Source: Pseudoselenomonas ruminantium (GTDB lineage Bacteria > Bacillota > Negativicutes > Selenomonadales > Selenomonadaceae). From it: DNA of 64,000 nucleotides. Every line of letters begins with the position of its first letter. Within the stretch, counting starts at the first letter, position 1. The notes beneath the pieces were generated by a model. It was not told where the DNA came from. It saw only the letters and a program-made list of their open reading frames with translations, and made no database searches. Positions 26,699 to 35,596 of the stretch are shown here, piece after piece. Both the position numbers and the translations under genes were made by a program. The stretch spans positions 1 through 64,000 of the forward strand of contig SVCA01000010.1 of the NCBI GenBank assembly GCA_015058625.1. The letters run 5' to 3'.

Positions 26699-27211
26699 AT
26701 GGCTGACGAAGAAAAAGATACAGAGGAAGTGGCGGAGGAAGAACCGAAGAAGAAATCTCCGATAATCCTTGTCGTGGTGCTGGTCCTGATTGGACTGGTA
26801 CTTGCCGGTGGCATCTCATTCTTTATTACCACCAAGATGATGGCGGATACCGCAACAGAGCAGGTAAATGAACACCATGACCCCGGCAAATTTATCAAGC
26901 TGGGGGATGCTAAAGATGGCATTATGGTCAATGTCGGCGGACAGAAAGCCGGCAAGTTCCTGAAGGCGGGGATAGTCCTGGAGATGAATCCCGGCAAAAA
27001 GGCAAACATGACAGAAGAAGGAGCATTGCTGCCGGAGGCAGAGACGAAGATTCTCGATACCACCATGCAAATCCTTCGCAGTGCCAAGCTGGATGAGTTC
27101 GATGCGAACCGTCAGGATGAACTGAAAAAGAAGATTAAGGATGAACTGAACAACAAGCTGGGGCCTGGCTCGGTGTATGATGTGTATATAACTAGCTTCC
27201 TGCTTCAGTAA
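26699..27211 (+). CDS. fliL: Flagellar basal body-associated protein FliL
   Basis: Single-pass inner-membrane protein that surrounds and stabilises the stator. 170 aa. An acidic/lysine cytoplasmic tail (1-21), one transmembrane helix (about 22-45) and a periplasmic stomatin-like domain with the ending DELNNKLGPGSVYDVYITSF typical of FliL. TATGGAGGGA precedes the ATG. Confidence 0.93.
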   Translation: MADEEKDTEEVAEEEPKKKSPIILVVVLVLIGLVLAGGISFFITTKMMADTATEQVNEHHDPGKFIKLGDAKDGIMVNVGGQKAGKFLKAGIVLEMNPGKKANMTEEGALLPEAETKILDTTMQILRSAKLDEFDANRQDELKKKIKDELNNKLGPGSVYDVYITSFLLQ

Positions 27212-27247
27212 AAGAGTTCGTATTCTAGCAGGGAGGAGGGCGTAAGA

Positions 27248-28252
27248 TTGGCAGATGAAGTACTATCTCAATCCGAGATAGATAAACTGCTTTCCGCACT
27301 GTCAGACGGAACCGTATCGGCAGAAGAAGTCAAAGCAGACGAAGAACAAAAGAAAGTTAAGACATACGACTTCAAGCGACCAGACAAGTTTTCCAAGGAC
27401 CAGATACGAACGCTCTTTATGCTTCATGAGAGCTTTTCCCGGCTCCTGAACACGTATTTGTCTACTCACCTGCGCACGCTGGTGAATGTGGAAGTGGCAT
27501 CGGTCGAACAGCTGACCTATCAGGAATTTGTCCAGTCGCTGGCAAATCCATCCGTTATCAGCATCGTGGCTGTGCCACCGCTAAAAGGCAATATCATCAT
27601 GGAAATCAATACGGAGATTGCCTTTGCCTTTATCGACCGCGTGTTCGGTGGCGAAGGACGAGTGGGAATAAAACCCCGCGTCCTTACAGAAATTGAGGAA
27701 GTGGTGGTACAGCGCTTTATCAATACCGCGCTGGGCCATTTGAAGGAAGCTTGGATGAATGTGGTGGAATTTTTCCCCGCATTAGAAACAACGGAATCAA
27801 ACCCGCAATTCACCCAAATCGTACCGCCAAGTGATATGGTGGTTATCGTCACCATTCAGATGAAGGTGGGGGAAGTTGAGGGGATGATGAATATATGTAT
27901 TCCCTATCTGGTGCTTGAGCCGGTTATGTCAAAACTTACCACTACCTTCTGGGTAGCTTCATCAGTATCCAGGGATGATGACCCTGAGCAGGTCAAGCTC
28001 CTGCAAAAGAAGATTGAGCGCACCAAAGTGCCCTTCGTGGTACAGCTGGGCGAGCTTCATCTTACGATTCATGAGTTCTTGACATTGGGGTTTGGGGATG
28101 TCCTGCAAATGGACACCCGTGTGGATGATAATTTATTATGTTTGGTAGGCAAAAGACCAAAGTTTTACTGCCGCCCGGGTAAGTCGGGCAAGAAAATGGC
28201 GGTTCAGGTTACCAAAATTATAAGCGAAGGAGATGAAAATACTGATGAGTGA
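27248..28252 (+). CDS. fliM: Flagellar motor switch protein FliM
   Basis: C-ring component that receives phosphorylated CheY. 334 aa. The N-terminal CheY-binding peptide reads VLSQSEIDKLLSAL. The middle CheC-like domain includes RPDKFSKDQIRTLFMLHESF, and a C-terminal SpoA domain begins near residue 250. The start is a TTG after GGGAGGAGGG. The 3' end overlaps fliY. Confidence 0.96.
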   Translation: MADEVLSQSEIDKLLSALSDGTVSAEEVKADEEQKKVKTYDFKRPDKFSKDQIRTLFMLHESFSRLLNTYLSTHLRTLVNVEVASVEQLTYQEFVQSLANPSVISIVAVPPLKGNIIMEINTEIAFAFIDRVFGGEGRVGIKPRVLTEIEEVVVQRFINTALGHLKEAWMNVVEFFPALETTESNPQFTQIVPPSDMVVIVTIQMKVGEVEGMMNICIPYLVLEPVMSKLTTTFWVASSVSRDDDPEQVKLLQKKIERTKVPFVVQLGELHLTIHEFLTLGFGDVLQMDTRVDDNLLCLVGKRPKFYCRPGKSGKKMAVQVTKIISEGDENTDE

Positions 28253-29507
28253 CGATATGATCTCGCAAGAGGAGATTGACGCCCTGCTTAATGGAGGCAC
28301 AATACCAGCAGCAGACGACAGTCCAGCACCGGCGGGAGAGTCCGAAGCATCGGCAGAAGCGCCAGCTGAAGCCGCAACAGGCTCCGACAGTAGTTCATCT
28401 CAGTTTGATGATGTACTTACGGATGTGGAAAAGGATGCCTTAGGAGAGATTGGCAATATCTCCATGGGCAGTGCTGCAACAACACTTTCCGTGCTCTTGG
28501 GGCACAAGGTTAACATTACAACGCCTGCGGTTTCTGTTTCCTCAATGAGTATTATTCAGGAACAGTATCCCATGCCCTATCTTATCGTGGAAGTGGGGTA
28601 TACCATCGGTATTGATGGCAACAATGTCCTCGCCATTCAGGCACAGGATGCCTCCATTATCGCCGATTTGATGATGGGCGGTGATGGTACCAACCCGGAT
28701 ACGGAAATCAATGAAATTGCCATGAGCGCCGTGGGCGAGTCCATGAACCAGATGATGGGGACCGTGGCTACGTCTTTGTCCACGATGTTCAATAAGAAAA
28801 TCGATATTTCCCCGCCAAAGGTAAACCTCATCGATTTTGGCAATGAGGAGAAGGTTACCGAGGTGGTTGGCACGGATGAACCTATCGTCTGTACATCCTT
28901 CCGCATGGAAGTAGATGGCCTTATCGATAGTGAAATCATGCAGATTTTGCCCGTGGAAGTGGCCAAGGAAATGGTGGAATCCCTGACAAATGGTTCGACA
29001 GAAGAACCAGAGCCGGAACCTGCGCCAGCTGCAGCGCCACCGCCACCACCGCCGCCACCGCCACAGCCTGCGGCAGCGCCACCACCACCTGCGGCAGCAC
29101 CTGCCCAGCAGATGGCACCACCCGTTATGGCTCCACCTCCGGGCGGCGGGTATGGCTACGGAATGCCCATGCAGGGTATGGCGGCCAATATCCCGGTACA
29201 GCCGGCCCAGTTCACGCCGCTCAATATGCAGCCGGTACAGGTGAACGATGCAAACATTGGCCTTATCCTGGATGTACCCTTGTCGGTAACGGTGGAATTA
29301 GGGCGCACCAATAAATCCATCAAGGATATATTGGAGCTTACCAATGGTTCCATTGTGGAACTGGATAAACTGGCTGGTGAGCCGGTGGATATCAATGTCA
29401 ATGGCAAGTTTCTGGCCAAAGGTGAAGTCGTGGTCATTGACGAAAACTTCGGTGTGCGAATCACCGAAATTGCCAGCCCCGCAGAGCGGGCGGCAAAGCT
29501 TCAGTAG
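28245..29507 (+). CDS. fliY: Flagellar switch protein FliY (CheC-like phosphatase fused to FliN)
   Basis: C-ring protein and CheY-P phosphatase of the Bacillus type. About 420 aa. It starts with a second CheY-binding peptide (MISQEEIDALLNGG). CheC-type active helices follow (EIGNISMGSAATTL and AVGESMNQMMGT), then a Pro/Ala-rich linker (about residues 250-300, including long runs of proline), and a C-terminal SpoA/FliN domain (ILDVPLSVTVELGRT, GEVVVIDENFGVRITEI). ATG 28245 is preferred over ATG 28233, which abuts the AAGGAG site. It overlaps fliM by 8 nt. Confidence 0.94.
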   Translation: MSDDMISQEEIDALLNGGTIPAADDSPAPAGESEASAEAPAEAATGSDSSSSQFDDVLTDVEKDALGEIGNISMGSAATTLSVLLGHKVNITTPAVSVSSMSIIQEQYPMPYLIVEVGYTIGIDGNNVLAIQAQDASIIADLMMGGDGTNPDTEINEIAMSAVGESMNQMMGTVATSLSTMFNKKIDISPPKVNLIDFGNEEKVTEVVGTDEPIVCTSFRMEVDGLIDSEIMQILPVEVAKEMVESLTNGSTEEPEPEPAPAAAPPPPPPPPPQPAAAPPPPAAAPAQQMAPPVMAPPPGGGYGYGMPMQGMAANIPVQPAQFTPLNMQPVQVNDANIGLILDVPLSVTVELGRTNKSIKDILELTNGSIVELDKLAGEPVDINVNGKFLAKGEVVVIDENFGVRITEIASPAERAAKLQ

Positions 29508-29531
29508 CACTCCGTTAGGGTAGAGAGGCTC

Positions 29532-29560
29532 TTGTCTAAAACAAGACTTTCTTATATAAT
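29532..29560 (+). promoter_or_regulatory. Candidate sigma-A promoter before cheY
   Basis: TTGTCT (29532-29537), a 17-nt spacer and a perfect TATAAT (29555-29560) lie in the 102-bp gap between fliY and cheY. The gap is larger than most in the cluster, which supports an internal promoter. Confidence 0.6.
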
Positions 29561-29609
29561 TAAATTATTGAACCAAGTCGGATGTTTTTAAGATGAGGAG
29601 AGATGGAAC

Positions 29610-29972
29610 ATGGCAGTAAGAGTATTGGTCGTTGACGATGCGGCATTTATGAGAATGATGGTTAAAGATATTCTGTCCAAGAACGGCTATGAAGTCGTAG
29701 GCGAGGCAGAAAACGGCATGAAGGCTCTGGAGAAATACCAGGAACTGAAACCGGATCTGGTTACCATGGATATCACGATGCCGGAAATGGATGGTATCAG
29801 TGCCGTTAAGGAAATCAAGAAGGTTGATCCCAACGCCAAGATTGTTATGTGCAGCGCAATGGGCCAGCAGGCCATGGTTATTGAAGCCATTCAGGCTGGT
29901 GCCCGTGACTTTATTGTAAAACCCTTCCAGGCTGATCGTGTATTGGAGGCTGTCCGTAAAGCAGTGGGCTGA
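29610..29972 (+). CDS. cheY: Chemotaxis response regulator CheY
   Basis: Single receiver domain, 120 aa, that carries phosphoryl groups from CheA to the C-ring. The phosphoacceptor is Asp54 (DLVTMDITMPEMDG), with the acidic pair VVDDAAF near the start and the conserved Lys in FIVKPF. It lies inside the flagellar genes between fliY and fliO, as in Bacillus. The stop codon TGA overlaps the fliO start (TGATGG). Confidence 0.97.
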   Translation: MAVRVLVVDDAAFMRMMVKDILSKNGYEVVGEAENGMKALEKYQELKPDLVTMDITMPEMDGISAVKEIKKVDPNAKIVMCSAMGQQAMVIEAIQAGARDFIVKPFQADRVLEAVRKAVG

Positions 29973-30496
29973 TGGAAAGAAAACGTATTTTTCTGACGTG
30001 TTTCGTGGGTATACTCATACTTTTTGTAATGGCAGATCCAGCCTTGGCAGCCGATGAGGCTGCCAAGGGCGGGTATCTGGCAGGGTATGAGAACAGTGAC
30101 CCGCGGCCAACGTCGATTTCCTGGTGGTCAACGATTGCTTATCTGGTCAGCCTCTTTGCTATTTTTGTATTTGTAGTAGGGCTGGCTTATTTTGCTGCCC
30201 GGTTTATCGGTGGCAAATTCGCCCAGCAGAAGCTGGGCTACGGCGGCAGAATCCTGTCGCATCTGCCTTTGGGACCAAATCGTTCGGTGTGTGTGATTGA
30301 AATGAGTGGCCGGGTGTTTATGCTGGGCGTTACGGAGCATTCCATAACGCTGTTATCCGAAATAACCGACCCGGATGAGATTGACCGCCTGCATCGTGAG
30401 GACTTGGCCTTTGGCAAGATGCCGGACATGTTCTCGCAGCAGTTTGGTACGCTGGCAGGACTGGTTCAGAAGGTACCGCCGTTGTTCCGCAAGTGA
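29972..30496 (+). CDS. fliO: Flagellar biosynthesis protein FliO
   Basis: Helps assemble the FliP ring of the export gate. 174 aa. An N-terminal signal-like hydrophobic stretch ending ADPALAADEA is followed by a second transmembrane helix (about residues 52-75) and a cytoplasmic FliO/FliZ domain (GGRILSHLPLGPNRSVCVIE). This layout with a cleavable-looking signal is usual in Firmicutes FliO. It is translationally coupled to cheY and precedes fliP. Confidence 0.88.
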   Translation: MERKRIFLTCFVGILILFVMADPALAADEAAKGGYLAGYENSDPRPTSISWWSTIAYLVSLFAIFVFVVGLAYFAARFIGGKFAQQKLGYGGRILSHLPLGPNRSVCVIEMSGRVFMLGVTEHSITLLSEITDPDEIDRLHREDLAFGKMPDMFSQQFGTLAGLVQKVPPLFRK

Positions 30497-30536
30497 TTGA
30501 CCATCCAATTGAAAGCTAAAAAGGAGTTGTGGGCAG

Positions 30537-31295
30537 TTGAACCGCCGAAATGTCTTTATCATGCTGGGAGGGATAGCCCTCTTGCTGTTTATGGCACAGG
30601 ACGCTGCTTTGGCTGCACCGCTTATACCCTCGGTAAATGTCGATGTGGGCTCGTCAAACAAGCCCCAGGATGTAGCGGTGACGCTGCAGGTGATGGCGCT
30701 CCTGACCATCTTGTCTTTGGCACCGGGCATCCTCATCATGACCACGTCCTTTGTGCGTATCGTGGTGGTTATCGGTTTTTTGCGTAATGCTTTGTCTACC
30801 CAGAATGTGCCGCCGAATCAGGTGGTTATCGCGTTGTCGCTGTTTTTGACCTTTTACATCATGTCTCCTTATTGGAGTCAGGCCAATGAAAACGGCATTC
30901 AGCCTTATATGGCTGGGCAGATAACTCAGGAGGAGGCCATTACCAATGTGGTGGCACCCATTCGCGAGTTCATGTTCAAGCAGACGCGTGAATCGGATTT
31001 GGCATTGTTCGTGAATCTGGCTGATGATGAACGCCCGGAAACACAGGATGATGTCTCGACCTTTACCTTGATTCCCGCTTTTGTTATCAGTGAGTTAAAG
31101 ACGGCCTTTCAGATCGGTTTTATGATTTATGTGCCCTTTATCGTCATTGATATGATTGTGGCTAGTACATTGATGTCCATGGGCATGATGATGCTGCCTC
31201 CGGTAATGATATCCTTGCCGTTTAAGATTTTGCTCTTCGTTATGGTTGATGGCTGGCATCTGCTGATCAAGTCGCTGATTGTCAGTTTCAAATAG
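30537..31295 (+). CDS. fliP: Flagellar export gate protein FliP
   Basis: Core of the FliPQR export gate. 252 aa. The signal-like N-terminus (residues ~8-26) is followed by four membrane segments. ILTILSLAPGILIMTTSFVR, VPPNQVVIALSLFLTF and LVKTAFQIGFMI-like signatures are present, the last as LKTAFQIGFMIYVPFIVID. The start is a TTG preceded by AAGGAG. Confidence 0.97.
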   Translation: MNRRNVFIMLGGIALLLFMAQDAALAAPLIPSVNVDVGSSNKPQDVAVTLQVMALLTILSLAPGILIMTTSFVRIVVVIGFLRNALSTQNVPPNQVVIALSLFLTFYIMSPYWSQANENGIQPYMAGQITQEEAITNVVAPIREFMFKQTRESDLALFVNLADDERPETQDDVSTFTLIPAFVISELKTAFQIGFMIYVPFIVIDMIVASTLMSMGMMMLPPVMISLPFKILLFVMVDGWHLLIKSLIVSFK

Positions 31296-31331
31296 AGTGG
31301 AATCCGGGCGAGACGGAAGGAGCGGGTGCGT

Positions 31332-31601
31332 ATGTCTGGTGATTTAGTTGTACAGCTGGGGCAGGAAGCCCTGTTTATCGTAATGATTGTAGCAGCTCCT
31401 ATGCTGGGGCTGGGACTTATTGTAGGTCTGATGGTCAGTGTCTTTCAGGCAACTACCTCCATTCAGGAACAGACCTTGGCATTTATTCCTAAGATTATCG
31501 CTGTATTTGTGGCAATCCTTATTTTTGGCCCTTGGATGCTGCGGATTATGACGGAGTATCTGACCAACATTTTGGTTAATTTGCCGGGGTACATCGGCTA
31601 A
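31332..31601 (+). CDS. fliQ: Flagellar export gate protein FliQ
   Basis: Small two-helix membrane protein of the export gate, 89 aa. GLIVGLMVSVFQATTSIQEQ is the diagnostic segment joining the helices. ATG 31332 is preferred over an in-frame GTG at 31326, which sits too near the GGAG site. Confidence 0.95.
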   Translation: MSGDLVVQLGQEALFIVMIVAAPMLGLGLIVGLMVSVFQATTSIQEQTLAFIPKIIAVFVAILIFGPWMLRIMTEYLTNILVNLPGYIG

Positions 31602-31612
31602 AGGAGCAGTCT

Positions 31613-32395
31613 ATGGACTTTTATGAACTTCTGCAAGGCCATGCGGCTGTGTTTTTGCTCCTGCTTACCCGTGTTAGTGGTATATTTGTGATTTCACCGT
31701 TCTTTGGCAGCATGAATATACCGGTATATTTCCGGGCGGCGGCATCTTTTGCCTTTGCACTGGTGCTTTTTCCTGTGGTGGACAATTTTCAGGGAGTGGC
31801 TGCGCCAGCTACAGTTCTTGGCTATGCAGGGGCTGTGCTTAGCGAACTCTTTGTAGGCTGGCTTATCGGGTTTGTGGCGTATATCTCCTTTGCAGCCATC
31901 ACCATGGCCGGCAAGGTTATGGATATGCAGGCTGGCTTTGCCGTTGTAAACGTAATGGATCCGACTTCCGGTCAGCAAATGCCGCTTATCGGAAGTTTTC
32001 TTTATAATTTGGCCATTATTGTTTTTTTGGTGACCAACGGGCATCACATGATTATTTCGGCTCTGTTTGAGAGCTTTAAGCTGGTGCCCCTCTTGGGGGC
32101 CAATCCGGATCTGTCTTTGCCGCTGATTATTGCGCGCTTTACGACAGGAATTTTTTTTACGGGCATGAAAATTGCCATGCCTGTAACCTTTGCCATTTTG
32201 CTGACCAATGTTGGTCTGGGAATATTGGCGCGAACAATGCCCCAAATGAATATCTTCGTGGTGGGCATTCCGATGCAGCTGACTGTGGGAATGTTGATTC
32301 TGACCATGGTGCTGCCTTTCTACGTCTTGTTTCTGGATGTGTTGTTCAATGAAATGTATGGAAACATTACCATTGCGTTGGAGGCCTTGCAATAG
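31613..32395 (+). CDS. fliR: Flagellar export gate protein FliR
   Basis: 260-aa polytopic protein with six predicted membrane helices, third member of the export gate. LLLTRVSGIFVISPFFGSMN and GWLIGFVAYISFAAITMAGK are typical. Its last 59 nt overlap the open frame of flhB, whose true start is unclear. Confidence 0.95.
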   Translation: MDFYELLQGHAAVFLLLLTRVSGIFVISPFFGSMNIPVYFRAAASFAFALVLFPVVDNFQGVAAPATVLGYAGAVLSELFVGWLIGFVAYISFAAITMAGKVMDMQAGFAVVNVMDPTSGQQMPLIGSFLYNLAIIVFLVTNGHHMIISALFESFKLVPLLGANPDLSLPLIIARFTTGIFFTGMKIAMPVTFAILLTNVGLGILARTMPQMNIFVVGIPMQLTVGMLILTMVLPFYVLFLDVLFNEMYGNITIALEALQ

Positions 32396-33485
32396 AAATT
32401 CCTTTGTCTTTGACTTGCAGCTTTTTGCTGGCGATGATAAGACGGAAGAACCAACGGCTAAAAAACGCGCAGATGCCAAAAAGAAAGGCCAAGTAGGCCG
32501 CAGTACTGATATGAGTGCTGCTTTTGTGCTGCTGATGGGCTTTTTTGCCATTAAACTACTTTGGGAATCTATTTATCATAAAATAGCGAGTTATACAACA
32601 TATGTATTTTCGCATTTAAATCAGCCTGTTGACACAGAAAATGTTATTCGTATCTTTATTGGCATTATTGAATTGCTGGCTCAGACAGCACTTCCCATTA
32701 TGATTGCAGTTATGGCTATAGGATTGGCTATAAATATGTATCAGGTGGGGCTTAACTTTAATACAGAGGCCATTGAATTCAAACTGGACAAACTCAATCC
32801 CATCAATGGTTTTGGGCGTATTTTTTCCAAGCGCTCCCTGATGGAACTCTTCAAGTCTTTGATGAAGATTGCAATTATTGGCTTTTTTCTTTATGATTTT
32901 TTGTCTGACCACTTGATGGAGATGCCTCAGTTTATTTATTTTGATTTGCCTACCAGTTTAGCGCAGATTTCTGATATAATTTTTAGTATGGCCTTTGAAG
33001 TCGTTGGCGTCATCATGATTGTCGGTTTTATCGACTATGCTTATCAGAAATGGCAGACCACGCAGGATCTCAAAATGTCCAAGCAGGAAGTCAAGGATGA
33101 AATGAAGCAGTCCGAAGGTGACCCGCAGATTAAGGGCAAAATCAAGCAGAAACAACGCCAGATGGCGATGTCCCGCATGATGCAGGAAGTGCCTAAGGCA
33201 GATGTTATTGTGACCAACCCGACCCATTTCGCCGTGGCCTTGAAATATGAAAAGGGCATGGTAGCACCGCTCGTGGTGGCAAAAGGTCAGGATTTGGTGG
33301 CACAGCGCATTAAGGATTTAGCCAGAGATAACAAGGTTCCGATTGTGGAGAATAAACCGCTGGCCCGTGCTCTCTACGCTGCGGTAGAGGTAGGGGCGAT
33401 TGTTCCTGCGGAACTGTATCAGGCGGTGGCCGAGGTTCTGGCTTATGTATATCGCCTGAAAAACAACCATCGCCGCCGGGCATAA
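32373..33485 (+). CDS. flhB: Flagellar export switch protein FlhB (start uncertain)
   Basis: Export-apparatus protein that switches specificity after autocleavage. Four membrane helices lie in about residues 40-225, and the cytoplasmic domain has the NPTH cleavage motif (VTNPTHFAVALKYEKG). Homologues begin a few residues before DLQxFAG; here DLQLFAGDDKTEEP is present but no canonical start codon lies immediately before it. Choices in frame are ATG 32337, 32349 or 32358, TTG 32373 (used here) or TTG 32413 inside the motif. All but the last lie within fliR, so translation probably depends on fliR translation. The frame is +1 relative to fliR. Confidence 0.9.
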   Translation: MRWRPCNRNSFVFDLQLFAGDDKTEEPTAKKRADAKKKGQVGRSTDMSAAFVLLMGFFAIKLLWESIYHKIASYTTYVFSHLNQPVDTENVIRIFIGIIELLAQTALPIMIAVMAIGLAINMYQVGLNFNTEAIEFKLDKLNPINGFGRIFSKRSLMELFKSLMKIAIIGFFLYDFLSDHLMEMPQFIYFDLPTSLAQISDIIFSMAFEVVGVIMIVGFIDYAYQKWQTTQDLKMSKQEVKDEMKQSEGDPQIKGKIKQKQRQMAMSRMMQEVPKADVIVTNPTHFAVALKYEKGMVAPLVVAKGQDLVAQRIKDLARDNKVPIVENKPLARALYAAVEVGAIVPAELYQAVAEVLAYVYRLKNNHRRRA

Positions 33486-33507
33486 GTAAAGTTTAAGGAG
33501 AAACACT

Positions 33508-35595
33508 ATGGCTGCACAACAGGCAGCTGCCCCCAATACCGTTTTCGGCAAGGGCAGTTTCATTCAAAAATACAGCGATGTCATGATAGCAGTAGCTATC
33601 GTCACCATCGTTGTCATGATGATTATACCGCTGCCGACGCTGCTGCTGGATATGCTGATTTGTCTGAATATCACCATAGCGTTGCTGCTGGTCATGTCGG
33701 TAATCTATAACAAGGAAGCGTTGGACTTATCCATTTTTCCGTCCTTGCTTTTGATTACCACCTTATTCAGGCTGGCACTGAATATTTCGTCCACCCGTTT
33801 GATTCTTTTGGATGGCTACGCCGGGGAAGTCATTACCGCATTCGGTAACTTCGTTGTCGGTGGTAATCCGGTTGTCGGCTTTATCATGTTCGTCATTCTG
33901 GTAGCCATCAATTTTATCGTTATTACCAAAGGTTCGGAACGTGTGGCTGAAGTATCGGCACGTTTCACCTTGGATGCTATGCCCGGTAAGCAGATGTCCA
34001 TTGATGCCGACCTTAATCAGGGCGCCATCACGGATGCGGAAGCCAAAATCCGCCGTGAGAAAATCCAGCATGAAGCGGATTTCTTTGGCGCTATGGACGG
34101 TGCTTCCAAGTTTGTCAAAGGTGATGCCATTGCCGCCATCATCATCATGCTGATCAATATTGCCGGTGGTTTCGTCATCGGCATGATGCAGCGTAATATG
34201 GAAGCGGTACAGGCATTGCAGACTTATACGCTGCTGACCGTCGGTGAAGGTTTGGTAAGCCAGATACCAGCACTCTTAATCTCCACGGCTACAGGTCTTA
34301 TCGTTACCCGTGCCGGAGCCGAAGGAAACCTGGGAAGCGACATTGTAGCCCAGCTTTTCCATAATGACCGTATCTTCTTCATCCTTGGCGGTGTGCTGGT
34401 GTTCTTCTCGGTAGTACCTGGTCTTCCGGGGATTCCGTTTTTTGCTCTGGCGCTGTTTTGTTTCCTGATTGGCCGCCTGCTGAAACAGCAGACGGAAGTC
34501 AAGACGGAGGTGCAGCAGGAGGAAAAGAAAGTACAGGAAAAACGCAAGGCCACCACGCCGGAAAATATCGTTTCGCTCCTGCAGGTTGACCCCATGGAGC
34601 TGGAGATTGGCTATTCGCTGATTCCTCTGGTGGATACGGGGCAGGGCGGTGACCTGCTGGACCGTATCGTCATGATTCGCCGTCAATGTGCGCTGGAGTT
34701 GGGGCTTGTGGTGCCCACCATCCGCATCCGCGATAATATCCAGATAAAACCAAATGCCTATATCATCAAATTGAAAGGCATTGAAATTGCCAAGGGCGAA
34801 CTGATGCTCGACCATTATCTGGCCATGAATTCCGGCACGGTCTTTGAGGAAGTGCCAGGTATTGAAACCACAGAGCCGGCCTTTGGCCTGCCTGCTTTAT
34901 GGATTCCGGAAAACGAGCGTGAGCAGGCAGAATTAAATGGTTATACAGTAGTAGATGCGGTGTCGGTTCTCGCCACCCATCTCACCGAGGTCATCAAGCA
35001 GCATGCAGATGAAATCCTGGGCCGTCAGGAAACCCAGAACCTTATCGACAACCTCAAGAAATCCAATCAGGCATTGGTGGACGAGGTTGTTCCCGACCTG
35101 CTCAACGTGGGCGAGATTCAGAAGGTACTGGCCAATCTCCTGCGGGAGCGTATTTCCATCCGCGATATGAGCACCATTTTGGAGGTGCTGGCCGATTATG
35201 GACGGGCGACCAAAGATACGGAGATACTTACCGAGTATGTCCGTCATGCCATGGCCCGTCATATCACCCAGCAGAATGTGCAGAATGGGACGCTCCCCTG
35301 CATCACGCTGGATCCGGCCTTGGAAAACCGCATTGCGGGCGGTGTACAGCGTACGGAGCACGGCTCCTACGTCAGCATCGACCCGGATTCCATGCAAAAA
35401 CTGGTTACGGCACTCAATGAAGAGCTGCCGAAACTTACTAATATGGGCTATCAGCCAATCGTGCTGACCAGCCCGGCTGTACGCCTGTACTTCCGCAAAT
35501 TGGTGGAACGTTCCGTACCGGGACTTATTGTCCTGTCCCATGCGGAAATTGAGCAGAGCGTAGAGATTCAAATTCTTGGGGTGGTGAAGATTTAA
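33508..35595 (+). CDS. flhA: Flagellar export component FlhA
   Basis: Large export-gate protein that uses the proton-motive force and docks chaperone-substrate complexes. 695 aa. Eight membrane segments occupy about residues 25-320. FHIPEP signatures include RLALNISSTRLILL, AEVSARFTLDAMPGKQMSID and the cytoplasmic-loop region following it. The C-terminal cytoplasmic domain starts around residue 350. Two nt separate its stop from flhF. Confidence 0.98.
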   Translation: MAAQQAAAPNTVFGKGSFIQKYSDVMIAVAIVTIVVMMIIPLPTLLLDMLICLNITIALLLVMSVIYNKEALDLSIFPSLLLITTLFRLALNISSTRLILLDGYAGEVITAFGNFVVGGNPVVGFIMFVILVAINFIVITKGSERVAEVSARFTLDAMPGKQMSIDADLNQGAITDAEAKIRREKIQHEADFFGAMDGASKFVKGDAIAAIIIMLINIAGGFVIGMMQRNMEAVQALQTYTLLTVGEGLVSQIPALLISTATGLIVTRAGAEGNLGSDIVAQLFHNDRIFFILGGVLVFFSVVPGLPGIPFFALALFCFLIGRLLKQQTEVKTEVQQEEKKVQEKRKATTPENIVSLLQVDPMELEIGYSLIPLVDTGQGGDLLDRIVMIRRQCALELGLVVPTIRIRDNIQIKPNAYIIKLKGIEIAKGELMLDHYLAMNSGTVFEEVPGIETTEPAFGLPALWIPENEREQAELNGYTVVDAVSVLATHLTEVIKQHADEILGRQETQNLIDNLKKSNQALVDEVVPDLLNVGEIQKVLANLLRERISIRDMSTILEVLADYGRATKDTEILTEYVRHAMARHITQQNVQNGTLPCITLDPALENRIAGGVQRTEHGSYVSIDPDSMQKLVTALNEELPKLTNMGYQPIVLTSPAVRLYFRKLVERSVPGLIVLSHAEIEQSVEIQILGVVKI

Positions 35596-35596
35596 G

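Noticed and set aside
32380..32420. A programmed frameshift joining FliR and FlhB
   Set aside because: The frame relation (+1) fits, but the bases at the fliR stop form no known slippery site; kept only as a question about the flhB start.
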